DNA of 64,000 bases from Cladopsammia gracilis (Eukaryota; Cnidaria; Anthozoa; Scleractinia; Dendrophylliidae). The DNA lies in contig JAJGOT010000470.1 of the NCBI GenBank assembly GCA_022457155.1, positions 491,001 through 555,000 on the forward strand, in the 5' to 3' direction. Position numbers and translations under genes: made by a program. Shown piece after piece: positions 40,301 to 55,300 of the stretch; within the stretch, counting starts at the first letter, position 1; every line of letters starts with the position of its first letter. Under the pieces are notes generated by a model. That model did not search any database. It was not told the origin of the DNA and worked only from the letters and a program-made list of their open reading frames with translations.

Positions 40301-43300
40301 CAACACTCCCTCCGCTTCTGTAGTTGAGCAGCAATGGGGTAATTTATTCATGGTGGTAGATTTTATAGCGTTGTTCGTAATATATGCAGTGCGAATAGTA
40401 ACCTATTCTGCACCGCATCCATTGTCACATCGCATTGAGATTGGGGAATAAATTCGGCTCCTGGCCTATATAGTCTTGTTACTATTATAAACTACAACCA
40501 ACCGATGGCTTCCTCTCCCATACCTAAAGATATTCCGCCAAGGGAGCCATCGGTTGCAGCTCGGGCCAAATATAATCCCCTAGCGTCCTCCCAGGCTATT
40601 CCGCGGTATAAGCCCAGACGCCAATTCCCCCTTACTCCTCACAAAATCCCCCAAACCTAAATCGTGACTCACTCGTTAATTTAACCGTTACTGTAACAAG
40701 CCGCATCTTCCCGTCCCCTTTTATGTCCTTGGGCTTGCACCGGTGGAAAGGCGCAGACGAAACGTTTGAGTTCGTTGATATCCTGCCAGGCATTGACCGG
40801 CCCCTCGTGAGACCCTGAAGCGAGCCTCGCCGACGCTCCGGCGGGATTCAGGACCTTTGCCAGTTGCATATAGTAAAGCGCCGTGTGTCTGTTTGACCAG
40901 CCTACATGGTCCATGATTTCGGCGAGATCCGATCCAGTCAATGCGAGGGTGATTGCGCACCCCGCCCTGAAACCATGCAACGTTTCCCCGTCATCAGCTT
41001 TCATGTCCGTTAGGTAGACTTTTAAGCGCGCCTCAGCTGCGGACGAGGATAGGGGCCCATCTCGGACGCCAAGGTCAGGCGTGATAGGACGGAAGAGGTA
41101 GCCCCGCGTAAGGTCAATGCGTATCTCCCTAGCTATCTCCAGATAGCGCTCAATCCCCCTTATCGGACATATCTCCTTCTGTGGGTTCCGTCTGACTCCA
41201 AAAACGTTTTGATCGCCATCTCGAAGAGTCTTGCCCCAAATGTGATTGAATAAGAAGCCATCATTATTCGGGAACCGCAAAATTTCTGGGACCTTCACTT
41301 GCCCCAGATCTCCCGGTCTGTCCCCGCTAAAAAAATGCCAGCTTGAAGTAAGCTTGATCGCGGGCTAGGACAAAGCGATCAATGACCCTCGCCCTGTCTG
41401 TCTCTTGTAGCTTCGTTTCCAAATACACAGACAGTTGTGCCAGTTTATCTACAAAAAATGGCGTCGCCTGCTTGGGGGTTATCCGTGCCTGCAGTTGTTC
41501 AGCGGAGACTAATTTCAAGTAATCTTTAACTGATTTGTCAGCCGCCGGATTACCTAAACATAAACGTTTGTCCCAATCCCCATCTCTTCCCATCGCGTGG
41601 AATATCGCCCTTAGTTTTCCTATATAGGAGTCCACCGTTTTGTAAGAAAGATGTGTCGGGCACCCACAGTGAAACCTCCCTCTTTTCCCCAGAAATTCAC
41701 AAGCGTTGCGGTGCACCTGGGTCTTCCCATCCTTGTCTTTGTAGACAAGAAAGCGACATATATCCCGGGGTGTTACGGTTTCCAAGGTAACGTAGCCTGG
41801 GAGCGCCGACAGAAAAGCCTCTAATTCCTGTTTCAAAGAGTCCTTTTGCTTAGTATAACTCGTCGCACGGTCAAAATTCCATAATTGCTGCAACCTCTGT
41901 TCAATTCGTTCGAGATTTATATCCTTCTTCTTCGCCGCGCTAGGGAACCGAACTCGTCTATTGTAGCCACATCGCTGGCAATAACGAAAATCCTGATCAT
42001 TGGCATGAGCGCATACTGGGCACCTAACGGAAGGGGTAAACAACTTGGCTATTATCGGTAGATCCTATGACACAAACAAAGAAACGGTTATCACGATTAT
42101 ATCAGGTTTTATTAGTAAGTAATTCAGTTCTGAGCACCTCCTATTCTATACGACATAGAAAATCATGTTTCTCGTATCGCCCGATGTCTCATAATCATTA
42201 TATTACAGTTCTCTAAAATACCACGCGGAAGGCCCAAATGTCCCCTCGGGCCGACGTTCCAGGGAGCCAACCCTCCTTTGAGGGGTAGAGTAAAGTAGCT
42301 GCGTCGCTACGCCTCACAAGCCGGCTTCTCCTCTGTGCAGATCCCTCTAACAAAGGCCACCAGAATTGTCTGGGGTAGCTATCAATCACCACCATCGTGC
42401 AGGGCTGCCCACAGGACCTGAGATACCTCCAAACCGGGCCTACCAGTTCACTCGGGGGAAACACGTACGGGTTCTGCATCACCGACGGAAACCGCGTAAG
42501 ATCTTGTGCAAACACATTAACACCCAATGATCCTGGAGAAGGGTATGGCGTGAAGTGTGGCAAAGGCGTGCCTGTCTTGTCAGTCATGGCATTGGAATCT
42601 AGGGCCATGAGATCGCAGGAGTGGCCATCGGGACCTCCAAATTGCTGTTGTACCATGCGCCATACCCGGGGAGCTAGTTTCACATCAAGGTGCGATAATC
42701 TTCGCGAGGGGGAGTCAGCTGGATTCAAATGGGTGGAAACATACGACAAACGCAGTAATATATTCAGTTCTGTTGTAGTAAAGAACAGTTTTTTAATTGC
42801 CTTGTTTAATGAAAGACTGCGACCCCCTTGGTGATTCCAAACATGTACTACGGCTTGGTTGTCAACCATTATGTCAACTCGCGCATTAGTTACATGATTA
42901 GTAAATGCGCGCAGCACATGGTCAACTGCTAGGGCCTCCTTAGTCGAGGTATCCAGACCCACCTCCTCTTCTGTCCAATAGTCAGACGCTTCTTGTGTAA
43001 ACGGTGATAGGATGACCCCACCCCAACCAGACTGAGAGGCATCTGATGCGAGCTTCACTTGTAAATGCCTCTCCTCTCGCCACCCTATGGGTTGATCCCA
43101 CTGTTCAAGGAATAACCAGTGCGCAATCTCCTCCCGGAGTGCGCCTTGAACGTGCACTGGTTTCATTTTACGCAGACCAATCGAAATTGCCGCATTCATT
43201 TCCCTTGTGAACAGCCTTGCTCCGGGCACCACCAGTGAAAACGAGACGCATTTTCCCGTTATCCGCTGCAGAGTCTTAACCAGGACCCAGCGACTTGCCA

Positions 43301-46300
43301 AAATAGCTTTTATCAATTCAACAAACTTCCTCTGTTTGTCTGCCTTCAAATGGAATACTTCTCTACTAGAGTCCACGAGAAAACCCAGGTATGAGACGAT
43401 CTTTTGGGGAATCAACGTGGACTTTGCCAGACCTAAAAAATAGCCTAGCCGAACCAGATAAAAGGCCACTAGAAAGATTGCTGACTTGGCCGCGGCGAAA
43501 TGCCTCTGTTCAGAACTTTCCAGGCCCGCGTACGCGCCACCGTCTAATGGTACTTGGAGCTCACCATTATGCCGGTCGTCAATATAAAGGGAACATGGTA
43601 TTCCGAGGGACCGAAAGTAGTTAGACGCCATTAAGCCCGTGGAATGATAAATATAAGGAGAAATTTTCCACCCAAATGGAAGTGTGTTATAAACAAAATA
43701 CCATCCGCCCCACTGAATGCCAAAATAAGTGCGACTATCTTCAGTTAGGAGGAGATGATCGTAGCCGGATTTGTCGTCCAGCACAGTCTGGAAGGAGTCC
43801 TTCGGAACGTACCGGGGCAGATCCGTGATTTTATCCAAAGAGAAAGGTTTGTCTTGCATCCACAAATTCAAGTATCGCGCGTCCTGACACAGTCGAGGCT
43901 TTGTGGGCTCGACGGTCAGCGGTAGCACGATATGCGGGGCCTCTGTTTGCCCAACTTTCCCCAGTAACGATATGGCCCCAGTCTTTAGACGAGCCAGGAG
44001 AGTTTTCCGAATAAACTCACCAAACGATTTGCACGAGACATTATTGCGAAATGACCTACTAGGTGGGCAGTCCGAATCATAGTTCTCTCCTTTGAAAGTT
44101 CCTTTAAAATGTTGAAAAAAGGAGAAAATCGATACCTTTCTCTCGATCCATTCTAATACCTCGACACGGTTTTCGATCGGCGCTGTTGCAGCAATATTCG
44201 CCCATTGTGCCGCATGTTCGTGTAATTCGCCCGCGACAAAGCTATTGGGGTCTCTGAAGACCAATTGGTCCACTTCTCCTATTAGTTCCCCTTTTCCCAC
44301 TAAAAGGGCCGTTTTCTCCAGCTCCCTTTTTACCACCGTCTCTCCACTGGTTGGCACGGGATCTCCCATGAAATTCACCCAACGTATGTCATTTCTCTTG
44401 GTTCCCTCGTTTATGACAACCATATCGAAATCCTTATCCTTTTCCCAACACCAGTATATTGCCTACAATAAACGATAGCAATAGAACGAAGATGAATAAT
44501 TTAACGAGAAACAAAGAAGTCCCGTGCAAACCAGCGGAGAGACGGCAGTTCCGACCCAGTATGACCGGGAGGCTGTTTTGAAGCCAGTTTTCAAAACTCC
44601 CATCTCCCCGTGGCTGCGCAGAGCGTTATTATGTGAAGCTCATAAATTAATGAACAAAACCGAAATTATTTATTGCCATGACAACGTACCAGGCAATCTA
44701 GAGAGCTCCTCGAGCCTCTTTCCCCCTGATTCCCATGACAAGTAAAGCGTGGGGGTAAAATCATACAAAATACAACATATATCAGTTTGCACAATCACTG
44801 AGGGCTTCCTCCTTTATTAGATCCACACATGCTATTATCACACAGGAGTATTCAGTCGGTCCTAGATTATTTAATTCTCTTAAATATGTTACGGCACTAC
44901 ATGATCGTCTAAACATTATTATCATTTAGAAATAGACGCTATGTCCCAATCCCATCGTTGTGCGCTCCCTATTGGTCTTTTGGAGCCTCATTTTTCGTCG
45001 GCTGGTACCGGCGATAAGGGCCCGGGCGCTGATCTCTCCTCTTATTAAAGCAATTAGCCGCGATGTGGCCCACCCTATCACAGTAGTAACACCTGGGGCC
45101 CGGTCCATTCCTCCTGGGCCACCCGCCGTAGGATGTACTCATGCGGTCGCCGGAGCCTCGCCATTGCCCACCGGGGCCTCGCCATTGCTCGCCGGAACCT
45201 CGCCATTTGGCCATGGATTTCTCCACCTTCGCGACCGCCTCAAATACCGTCTGGTGATCCTTGTCCCCCAGGAGGCGTGACAAAAGGGACCTGAAATGTT
45301 CCTTGGGGTAATCAATCTTTATTCTCGCCGTCTGGCAGGCGACACGGTAGTACTCTGCCTTCTCATCCCGGCTGTCTCTTGCCCCATGTTCCAAATTTTC
45401 CAGCATCTCCAGGGCTTCAAATTTATTGAAATCAGTCAGCGGCCTGTGCGTGTAATCCATAGCCTTCTTCCTTAGCGTCGCCACCGTAGGTTTTGTCATA
45501 TCCTCCATACTCTTTTTCAAAGTTTGGAGCTCTCTCTTCAGGTTCTACAAAACACAAAATGCGCACTAAGACACTTGCCATACAGTTCTCTCAGTCCACT
45601 CGGGCCCTGTCAATTGTTCGTGGTCGACCCCGACCACACTTTTACTGGTCGACCGCGACGACACTTTTATTGGTCGACCGCGACCACACTTAATGTATTA
45701 GTCGACCGCGACCACACTTACATTCGGTCGACCGCGACCATACTTACATTCGATCGACAGCGACCACATTTGATGTCAGTAGTCGACCACGACCACACTT
45801 AATTTATTGGTCGACCGCGACCATACTTAATTTATTGGTCGACCGCGACCCCAATTACATTCGGTCGACAGCGACCAGACTTTATTGGTCGACCGCGACC
45901 ACACTTAATCCATTGGTCGACCGCGACCACACTTAATCTACTGGTCGACCGCGACCACACTTAATTTATTGGTCGACCGCGACCACACTCAATTTATTGG
46001 TCGACCGCGACCACACTTAATTTATTGGTCGACCGCGACCACCCTTACATTCAGTCGACAGCGACGACACTTAACGTATTAGTCGACCGCGACCACACTT
46101 AATTTATTAGTCGAGCGCGACCACACTCAAGTTATTAGTCGACCGCGACAACACTTAATTTATCGATCGACCGCGACCACGCTTAATCATTGGTCGACCG
46201 CGACCACACTTAATTTATTGGTCGACCGCGACCACACTTAACTTATTGGTCGACCGCGACCACACTTAATTTATCGGAATAAATACTGAGTGGGCTAAAC

Positions 46301-49300
46301 GCCTACTCGAATCTAAATGAAACCACAGGAATATAAATAAATACCACTACGCCGACCTTTAAAACTACTGAATACAACCTGGAGAATATTCCATAATTAT
46401 AAATGTATTAACATAATGTATCGACGATAACGAACGAGGAGACAAAACTTATACGAGGATAAAGTTAACGAAACAACCGCGAAGGATAAGAATACAACAT
46501 TTTAACTCTCCAAACAATGACTGAATGCAGCACAGCAAACCAGGACTAAACAAGCGCAGTGAAACGAGTTCTTCTCGGTCAGAAACACGAATTTTAACGA
46601 CTATGTAAACAACTAACAGAATGAGAAAATGTAAATTCCACGTGTCTTAAATTACCTCTAGTTCGACGTTTCCCTCTCTTTCCCCTTCTACTCGTCCTGC
46701 AGGCTGAGGTTGCTCCTGTCGCTCAGCCGGAGGCGGCTGGTTTGGCGCTACTACCAGCGGCGCTGGTTCGGCTTGAGGTTCGACTGCCTGAGGATATTGC
46801 ACATCTCGCGGTCGTTGCTCTGCGGCCATTTCAGAACCTTTCACTCGACGTATCTTCTTAAGTAGAACTGTGGTTATAATCTCGCGTACTGTTCAACGTC
46901 GTATACCGCTTCTGTAGTTGAGCAGCAATGGGGTAATTTATTCATGGTGGTAGATTTTATAGCGTTGTTCGTAATATATGCAGTGCGAATAGTTGAACCA
47001 GCTTTCATTCAGCTTCGCCAAAACACGCTGCGACACAACGCGAAAAATTCGCGCCTTTTTTGTCCAATCATGTAATCAATAAATTTTCTCTTTTCTTTTC
47101 TTTTCTTTTTATCTTTATTTTCCCTTTTTTATCTAATACAGTAGAACCTCGATTTAACGAACCTCTATATAACGAAGTCCTCGATATAACGAACGATATT
47201 GTTCAGCCCGGCAAAATTACAAGTAAATGTATGGAACAGAACCTCGATGTAAGGAACCTCGATATAACGAAATCCTCCGGCAGCCCAAACGTAAAATCTA
47301 CCCCGATATATTGAATAAATGTCAAAGCGCGACAAAAGATGAATGCGGAACAGACCAACAGTGTCTGCTATAGAGCATTTGTATAATCTGTACAGTTTCT
47401 AGTGCCGTAGTTATATGTACAGTGTACTGTAGCTTCACACAGTCATTAAAGTGCAAATGTTATTTGTTTATTTGTTCAGACCTGGAATTACGTAACACCT
47501 CGATATAACGAACATTTTGTTTGTTTTTTCCGCAAATTCGTTATAACTTCGATATAACGAACCCTTGATATAACGAACCAATTTCCCCAGTACCTTGGCA
47601 CTTCGTTAAATCGAGGTTCCACTGTAGTTTACGCACTTTTTCTAACAAAGATACGAAATTGCAGGCAGCGGTCATTTTTATTTTTGTTCAAAATGCGAAA
47701 TTTGCCACCATCGCTGGATATAAGTCATGTAGACATACGAATACTATCGAGACCAAATTTGGGCAGTATATGAATGTGTTAAACTATAAGTAGACTTAAC
47801 TAACTACTAAGTTAACGTAGGAATACACTTTTGAGACCTATATTAATGCTTCATATGACTTTATCTTTTTTATTTGAGCTCCAGTAGATGATTTTATATT
47901 TCTCGCGCACGATATACACTGGATTTGACAATTATACAATTATAATTTTTAGTCACACCATATGTTTCCGAAAACTCAGCTAACTCTCGCGCACGATATA
48001 CAGTGCATTTGCCAATGATATTCTAGTCATACCATATGTTTCTGAAAACTCGGTTTATTCTCTCACGCGATATACACTGGATTTTCCAATTATAGCGGAG
48101 CCCGCGGGTCGAAGGCCCGGCGGAGCACCATACTCATAGAACCTATCCCCGTCATTTTTTCATGGTCATGGCTAGCGGAATGTTTCGCGGGCGCGTGTGT
48201 GCCCGCCCGCCCGCCGTGATGGAACAACTTCCGGGATCTTGAAAGCAAGGCTTTGTTTTTCGCGCGGCCACACAGCCGTGAGCTCGGTAAACACTTTAGT
48301 TGTTTTGTTGAGTTTTGTTGTGTTTAGCGGAGAATTAAAGTCGTTATTTCCCTGCAGTTTTTCGCGGTTTGCTACTCAAGACAGAGATACTAATTAAGGG
48401 ATACACAGAAGCCACTTTAGTGGAAAAAGAAGAGCTTTCAGGGATAAAATCTTGCTTCGAGGAACTATATACGTTTTTAGCAACGCGAAGAGATGGGTTT
48501 GTTTTACGGATGTCAGCACCAAGGCGGAGGTTTAAAGAATTTCCAAGTACATTAGTCGCCGGAGGGACTTAAAGGTAAAACAAATTACATTTTTCGATGA
48601 GAATTTATCTTGATATCAATCTGTGATTGACATTTTGTTTGTGTTCTCGTTAATTTTGGAGAATTGTTTATAAACGTGCAGCTTAAATTCAGTTGTATTT
48701 TAATTTCTTGAATTTCATCGAAGACACGGCTCGGCCTCGATGCGCTGTAAATTGTACGCGTTTTGCTTGTAAACATAAACTAATTGAGATTGTTATAAAA
48801 TTTTTCCAAAGAAGTTTGTGTTGTCCATTTTTATGTGTTTGTTCATTCATTACATAGATCGAAAAGCAAGACTTAGATTATATACTCGCGTCGCCTTATG
48901 CAAATATGTTTGTGTATTTTGGCAAATCAGTTTCTCGGGCATTTTTTGACAAGCAACAACTCTATTTTATTCGGAAAATAGTCGTAATAGTTATTCTAGA
49001 CGGAGAAAAAGTTGTTTTTGTGAACTTTTGTACGGTTTTAATGAACTGTGGAGACGGTCGGGTAATATTGCTTTTCAGAATTGCTAAAATTGAAAAATAG
49101 CCTGGTCTTCAATCTCCGACCTTTCACCTAAGTTAAGTTTTATCTTAGTTAAGCTTGTTCAGAGGGTCTTCAGAGGGTCTTCTGAGGGCGCCGCTGTTAG
49201 GCTAAGGCTAACTATATATATTATTTTGGTCGCACCGTATGTTTCTGAAAACCCAGCTTATTCTTCCACGCGATATACACTGGATTTGCCAATTATATAT

Positions 49301-52300
49301 TTTAGTCACAACATGTTTCTGAAAACTCAGCTTATTCTCCCACGCTATAAACACTGGATTTGCCAATTATAGTTTAGTCACACCATGTTATTCTGAAAAC
49401 TGAACTAACACTCCCACGTGATATACACTGGATTTGCCAATTATAATTTATTCACACCATATGTTTCTGAAAACTCATCTTATTCTTCCACGCGATATAC
49501 ACTGGATTTGCCAATTATATTTTAGTCACACACATGTTTCTGAAAACTCAGCGTATTTTCCCACGCGAAATACATTGGATTTTCCAATTATATTTTAGTC
49601 GCACAATGTTATTCTGAAAACTCAATTCATCACAGTAAATCCATGAGGACTGTTTTAGCCCCAAAAATGGGGCCAAAATTTTGACCCAGATACGGCTCTA
49701 TTTTTTTTGGATCTGTTTTGGCATCCTTCGAAGGAGGTCTATTTTATAACCTCATAAAGTACTCTTTTAGCCCTTATAGTAGGGCTATATTTTGACCCAG
49801 ATACGGCTCTATTTTTTTTGGATCTGTTTTGGCATCTTTCAAAGGAGGTCTATTTTATAACCTAATAAAGTACTCTTTTAGCCCTTAAAGTAGGGCTATA
49901 TTTTGACCCAGATACGGCTCTATTTTTTGTGGGTCTGTTTTGGCATCTTTCGAAGGAGGTCTGTTTTATAACCTAATGAGGTACTCTTTTAGCCCTTAAA
50001 GTAGGGCTATATTTTGACCCAGATACGGCTCTATTTTTTGTGGGTCTGTTTTGGCATCTTTCGAAGGAGGGCTGTATTATAACCTAATTTGGTACTCTTT
50101 TAGCCCTTAAAGTAGGGCTATATATTGACCCAGATACGGCTCTATTTTTTGTGGGTCTGTCTTGGCATCTTTCGAAGGAGGTCTGTTTTATAACCTAATG
50201 AGGTACTCTTTTTAGCGCTTAAAGTAGGGCTATATTTTGACCCAGATACGGCTCTATTTTTGTGGGTCTGTTTTGGCATGTGGACCATTTTGGCCCCTGT
50301 AGGACTAATTGCTAAACTATAAATGGCTTCCTTTTTTAGATCTGGTTTGGCACTATTAAGAGGTTTGCTTTATATTAAAGTAGAAATGCCCCCCCCCCCT
50401 TCCCCCTTTAAAGGGCCTAGATTGGTATTTAATATGAGGTCTTAAGTAGAGAACCATTTTGGCCCTCTAATTGGGCTATTTTTGGAATTTGAAAAGTCTG
50501 TTGTGGTACTTCGATCAGTTCAATACAGACCATTTGCAGTGTCCCTCTACATGTATAAGTAAATACGTCCCTTCAAAACAGTAAGAAATGACAATATATA
50601 CGTTAAACAACATAACCATTGGTGTTTAATTGTATATAGTTCAAGCATTACACAACATGCTTAATTATCCTCCTTCAGTTTTATGTGGTCTGCTCTATTA
50701 GCAATATATTTAACAACATTAATTTTATGTAATCTGTCCATGTACAGTAACTAAGCTGTATCAAACAATTTCACAACTTTCTATCAACTCTCAAAATATA
50801 TGATATAAAATTATATTGAAAGGAAACCTGGGCAATGTAATTATACTGTTGCAATACGCAGTATTCGCCCAGCGACCATGATAGTTAATAATAATGAAAG
50901 GCCAAATGCGACTCCTATTGGTCAATACGTTGTATCTTTGACCTTCACATCATAGTTTAGCTCTTACAAGTATGCCTTTTAAAGACTTCCCTTTCTGTAG
51001 GAGATTATGGGAGGCTCCTTGAATATTTCTTTCAATAATGGTTGCCTTTCTATAATATACCATTTGTTCATTAAAATAGTTTTTAAACTGATTTGGCACA
51101 GAAGGGCGGTATTTTGTTAGAAACGGTAATATTCTTTGTTTGTTTTCCTTTTTCTTTTCAAACCTGACATTCTTCCGTGATGTTTGACTTCTGACAGTGT
51201 TATATCTATGAAGTTATAATCCTTTCTTGGCCCCTGATGGGTGGCAAGAGGAAAAATGGGTATATTGGAAAGTTTCTGTCAGTTTAAAGTACATTCTAAC
51301 ATCAAAAATGTATTCTTTCTAAAATCTGTGGCCCAATAGGAGTCGCGTTTGGCCTGTCATTATTATTAACAATAAACGAGGCCCTCATCAAACAAGTTGG
51401 TCATCAAAACAATGGGCTGAATCATTATTACACGGTAATTATTTTTTGGTCAAAACCTAATCAAAAAAAAATTGCAGGGTGGCTGTTTGTGAGTACAGTC
51501 TATTATCTTTGCACATGTACATGTATGAAGAAGGTTTTTTCTTTTCAAGTGGCAATTAAACTTCAAAATGTTCACAACAATAACAGATTAATACTATTTC
51601 ATATTTGAAAGAACATTTAGCATGGTTGAAACTGACACTGGGCATTTGTCAGGTAAAATACCCATGAGGGCTAACTCCTTGCACTCTATATTATACATTG
51701 CCAATAAAATTACCAGAGCATCACCTATCTTTTTAGTAGTTACATCGCAAACAATGATTGTTTCTGCCACAACATAAATGAGTCCCTTGCCAAAGAAGTT
51801 GGTCATCAAAATAATTGGCTGAAATCTTCTTTTGATGATTTCATCCATTGATCCAGTATCCTAAAAGAAAGTAGCATGTTGTTATTACATTATAAAAGAT
51901 GCCGGTCTTATTAAAATGCTTCTTAAAATGTTGGACAATGTACTTGGTTGTATCTACTTGTTGTACATGTATGCGATGAAATACATTTTATCTTTAATAT
52001 TCTTGCATATTCTTTTTCCGGGCAAATTCAAAGACATTTCAATGTTTTTTTTTTAGTAAACGGCTTCAAAATCTTCCCTGTAAACCTATTCAATCTGATA
52101 TTAATCAGAATTTTTAGTTTGTTTTAGACAAGAAAAGTTAGCTAAAAGTTTATAAAATCAATAACATGAACATAAAGACCCTCATTCTTTACAAACCATT
52201 AATGAATAAGGACTTTTCAAGGACTTTTAAGACTGTGTGAACATTTACCTTAATTATCTTGAAGACAGCATACTGATCCTGTCCATTTTCTGTTGTTTTC

Positions 52301-55300
52301 TTGTTTGGCTGCTTCATGATCATTGCTACTATTTTCAAGGCAGCTCTTTGTTGACATTCTACCACAAAGCAGATAAAAATGTTTATAATATGCAATAACA
52401 TAGCTTGGCTCTTCTCTTATTACTGCATACCTGTAAACAAAATGCACTTTTCTGGCAGAAAGGAAATCTGAGAAAGGCTTATTAATAAAACAAACTGGTA
52501 GGAGGCAACATTTTATGCACCAACATTGTGTCAGGTATCTGCTCAGTTGTAAACAATATTAAAAAAAATCATCAATAAAATTAATAAAAAAATACAAAAT
52601 GATTTATGAATGTTTAATGAGTTTTTATATTTGATAAAAATATGGTTGAACTTTTAGCTCAATTTTCTTGTCAAAAACAAACTTCTTTTCAGTTTCTCCT
52701 GGAGTGAAATGCTGTGTCTCTATAAAAAAATTATTTGCTATTATTTGAGAGATACCTCATGTATACAGATAAAGCTGCCATACATATCTCCTCATCCACA
52801 CGCAAAATCAGATCATGGTTCCAGATACCAACAGTAAAACTGTTAGTGTCTACCACATAAGGTGTGGTGCCAAGGAAACAGTATAACTTCATGCAAATTA
52901 TACCTCCAAGGTAAAGCCTATTGTGCAAATTTTGTGCTTTCTCTTCAGGCAATCCACAAAGGAACATAATGTTGAGATATGAATTATGCATGTATGCATG
53001 TATATGTGTACATTGCAGTGTTGGGCTTCTCACAATAACTTTTTGGGGAGAACTTAAATATTCCTGAATGAATGCAAAATGAAAATTATTGTGCTACTTT
53101 ATTTTAATACGATGTGTGGTTCAGCGTTCTTAAAGAATGTGTTCAGTACTGTGGCGTGTAATTGTACAAAACTAACCATTTTTTGTAGTCTCAACTGAAA
53201 ACTACTTATGCTCTAGTGCTAAACAATTCAAGAAGTGAAAAAAAAAGATTTAAATAAAAAGTAACTCAATTGTACCTTTGACATTACCCTGTTACCTGAA
53301 ACATAAATAAAAAGGGCAGGTATAAAACAATAGAGTGAACTGGGAATGCAAGACCACAAAGGTGAAAAACAGAGAAAAAAGTCATAGGTTTTTACAGACA
53401 AACCCCTAATTCTTCATTTTCCACAAAGCCAAAACGGAACACCTGACCTGCCATTTCAACCAATTGTATTGGTGCTATTTTAGTACTGTAGTGTAGTGTT
53501 ATACCTAATTTGGCATTTTCCACAAAGCCAAAACAGAACCCCTGACCTACCATTTCAGCCAATTGTATTGGTACTATTTTAGTTATGTGGTTTTTACCTA
53601 ATTTGGCATTTTCCACAAAGCCAAAACGGAATCACTGATCTGCTATGTCAGCCAATTGTATTGGTGCTATTTTAGTACTGTGGTGTTCTACCTAGTTTGG
53701 CACTTTACTCAAAGCCGAAATGGAACCCTTAACCTTTCCTAAGGGGTATAATTGTTCCTCCATGGGGGGAGGGGGAGAGGGGTATTAAATGGAATGGCCC
53801 ATTTGGAGTGACATTTTGAGACAAAATGGCATGGGATGACAATATGTCATGAATCATATTGCCTAAATTCCAAGACTTTTTCATTAACTAAAGGCATTTT
53901 CTCGATATCAAATCAAATTCACTATACGATTACTTTAGCTTACAATCCCACGCTAGAAAAGATCACTGTAAATTTTAGCTTATTGAATTGGCGTGACATG
54001 TTACTAAGCTCGTGTAAATTCATTACCTGTCTGCTTGAAGAATGTTCATTTGCCAATTTACTTGTTGAAGGAGTTGAAGGAGAACTCTCTTCGCAGGAAG
54101 ACTTAGGTGCAGGTTGCTTTGCAGCAGTGCCTTTCGATAAAGCAGACATGGATAACGCGTCATCGGACTTTATATGTTCACTATCCTCGTCGTCACTTTC
54201 CGAGTCAATGACCCGATTATAGATGACTTGTCTTCATCTTCTAGGCTCTAGAGACAAAAAGAAAACAAATGTTAGCTCTATAAGACGTTATACATACCAA
54301 TTAAGCATTAAAATCGGATATTTCTATCTTTTAAATCGAGATTTATCCTTGCAACCATCGAAAACGGGCCGCGCCAGACTAACGGAAACCAACGGTCGAT
54401 CGAAAGATTACTGCGCATGCGGAATTAGGTTAATCTCGTTACCAGAGCCTGCGCGAACTTCCCTTGTATCACGTTGTCACGCGATTTTTTGCAATTCTTC
54501 CTTTATTATTTTTTCCGAGCTCTAACCTCAAACATGTAAATGAAATGTTAATCCAAAGATGGAATCTCGCTGACATAACAAAAACAGTTGATTTATAAGC
54601 ATTAGTTACCACTTGTTTTAAACTGCGGAATGGCAAAAAAATAAACGTATGGCAGTCATTTTTAACCTTTGCGCAATCCGTTTCAATCTTTTCCGTTTTT
54701 GACTATCCGCACTTTACTAGGAAGTAGTATATATTTTGTGATTTTCTATGGTTTTAAACCATTATTTAGTGGTTCAATTTATTTCCACTAGTTTGTGTGG
54801 AACAGAATTGCCGAAAATAGCGTGCCTCTATATATAATAAGACGAATAAAAATAGCGTCGTATATATTATATTGTGTCCGGCCTTTGAGCAGTAAGCAGA
54901 AGTTTGAATCTATTGAACTAAAAGTGGGTTTTGTGGCAAACTGGCTAGTTACTTACTGTGACAATGATTTCTTGCCACGTCGACAACGCTTGGCGTTTGT
55001 CGGTCAACACCTCCTGAACATGTCCGCGAACTCTAATCTTGTTAGAGTGGTAAATTGCCCACCATCAATTTCAGCAACTGAAAAGAAAAGAAGCCGACCG
55101 AAAATTAAATTAAAAACAAAACTAACAGGCAAAGAGAAAATAGCTATTATTTCATTCCAATTAAAAGCCACGTGTGCTTCAGTTACATATGGAAACCTGA
55201 TTAACAAAGAACAATTTCACAGTGCTGCTGGTAAAATAAACACACCTTTGAAAGCTGTGACAATATGCTCTCCTTCAATCCCTTGTTTGCTAAAAGTTTA

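Larger units (their letters stand above)
40123..46993 (-). mobile_element. PAT/Ngaro-type tyrosine-recombinase retrotransposon, near intact
   Basis: 6.87 kb, read on the minus strand. Repeat A (88 bp) occurs at 46906-46993 and 40312-40399, and repeat B (62 bp) at 40397-40458 and 40123-40184. Both pairs are identical over their full length. The order A1-ORFs-B1-A2-B2 is the split-direct-repeat layout of PAT/Ngaro elements (DIRS order). Between A1 and B1 lie Gag, RT-RNase H and tyrosine recombinase frames. There is no integrase and no LTR pair. Identical repeats indicate a recent insertion. The element sits in the receptor's large intron in the same orientation as the host gene. Confidence 0.88.
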
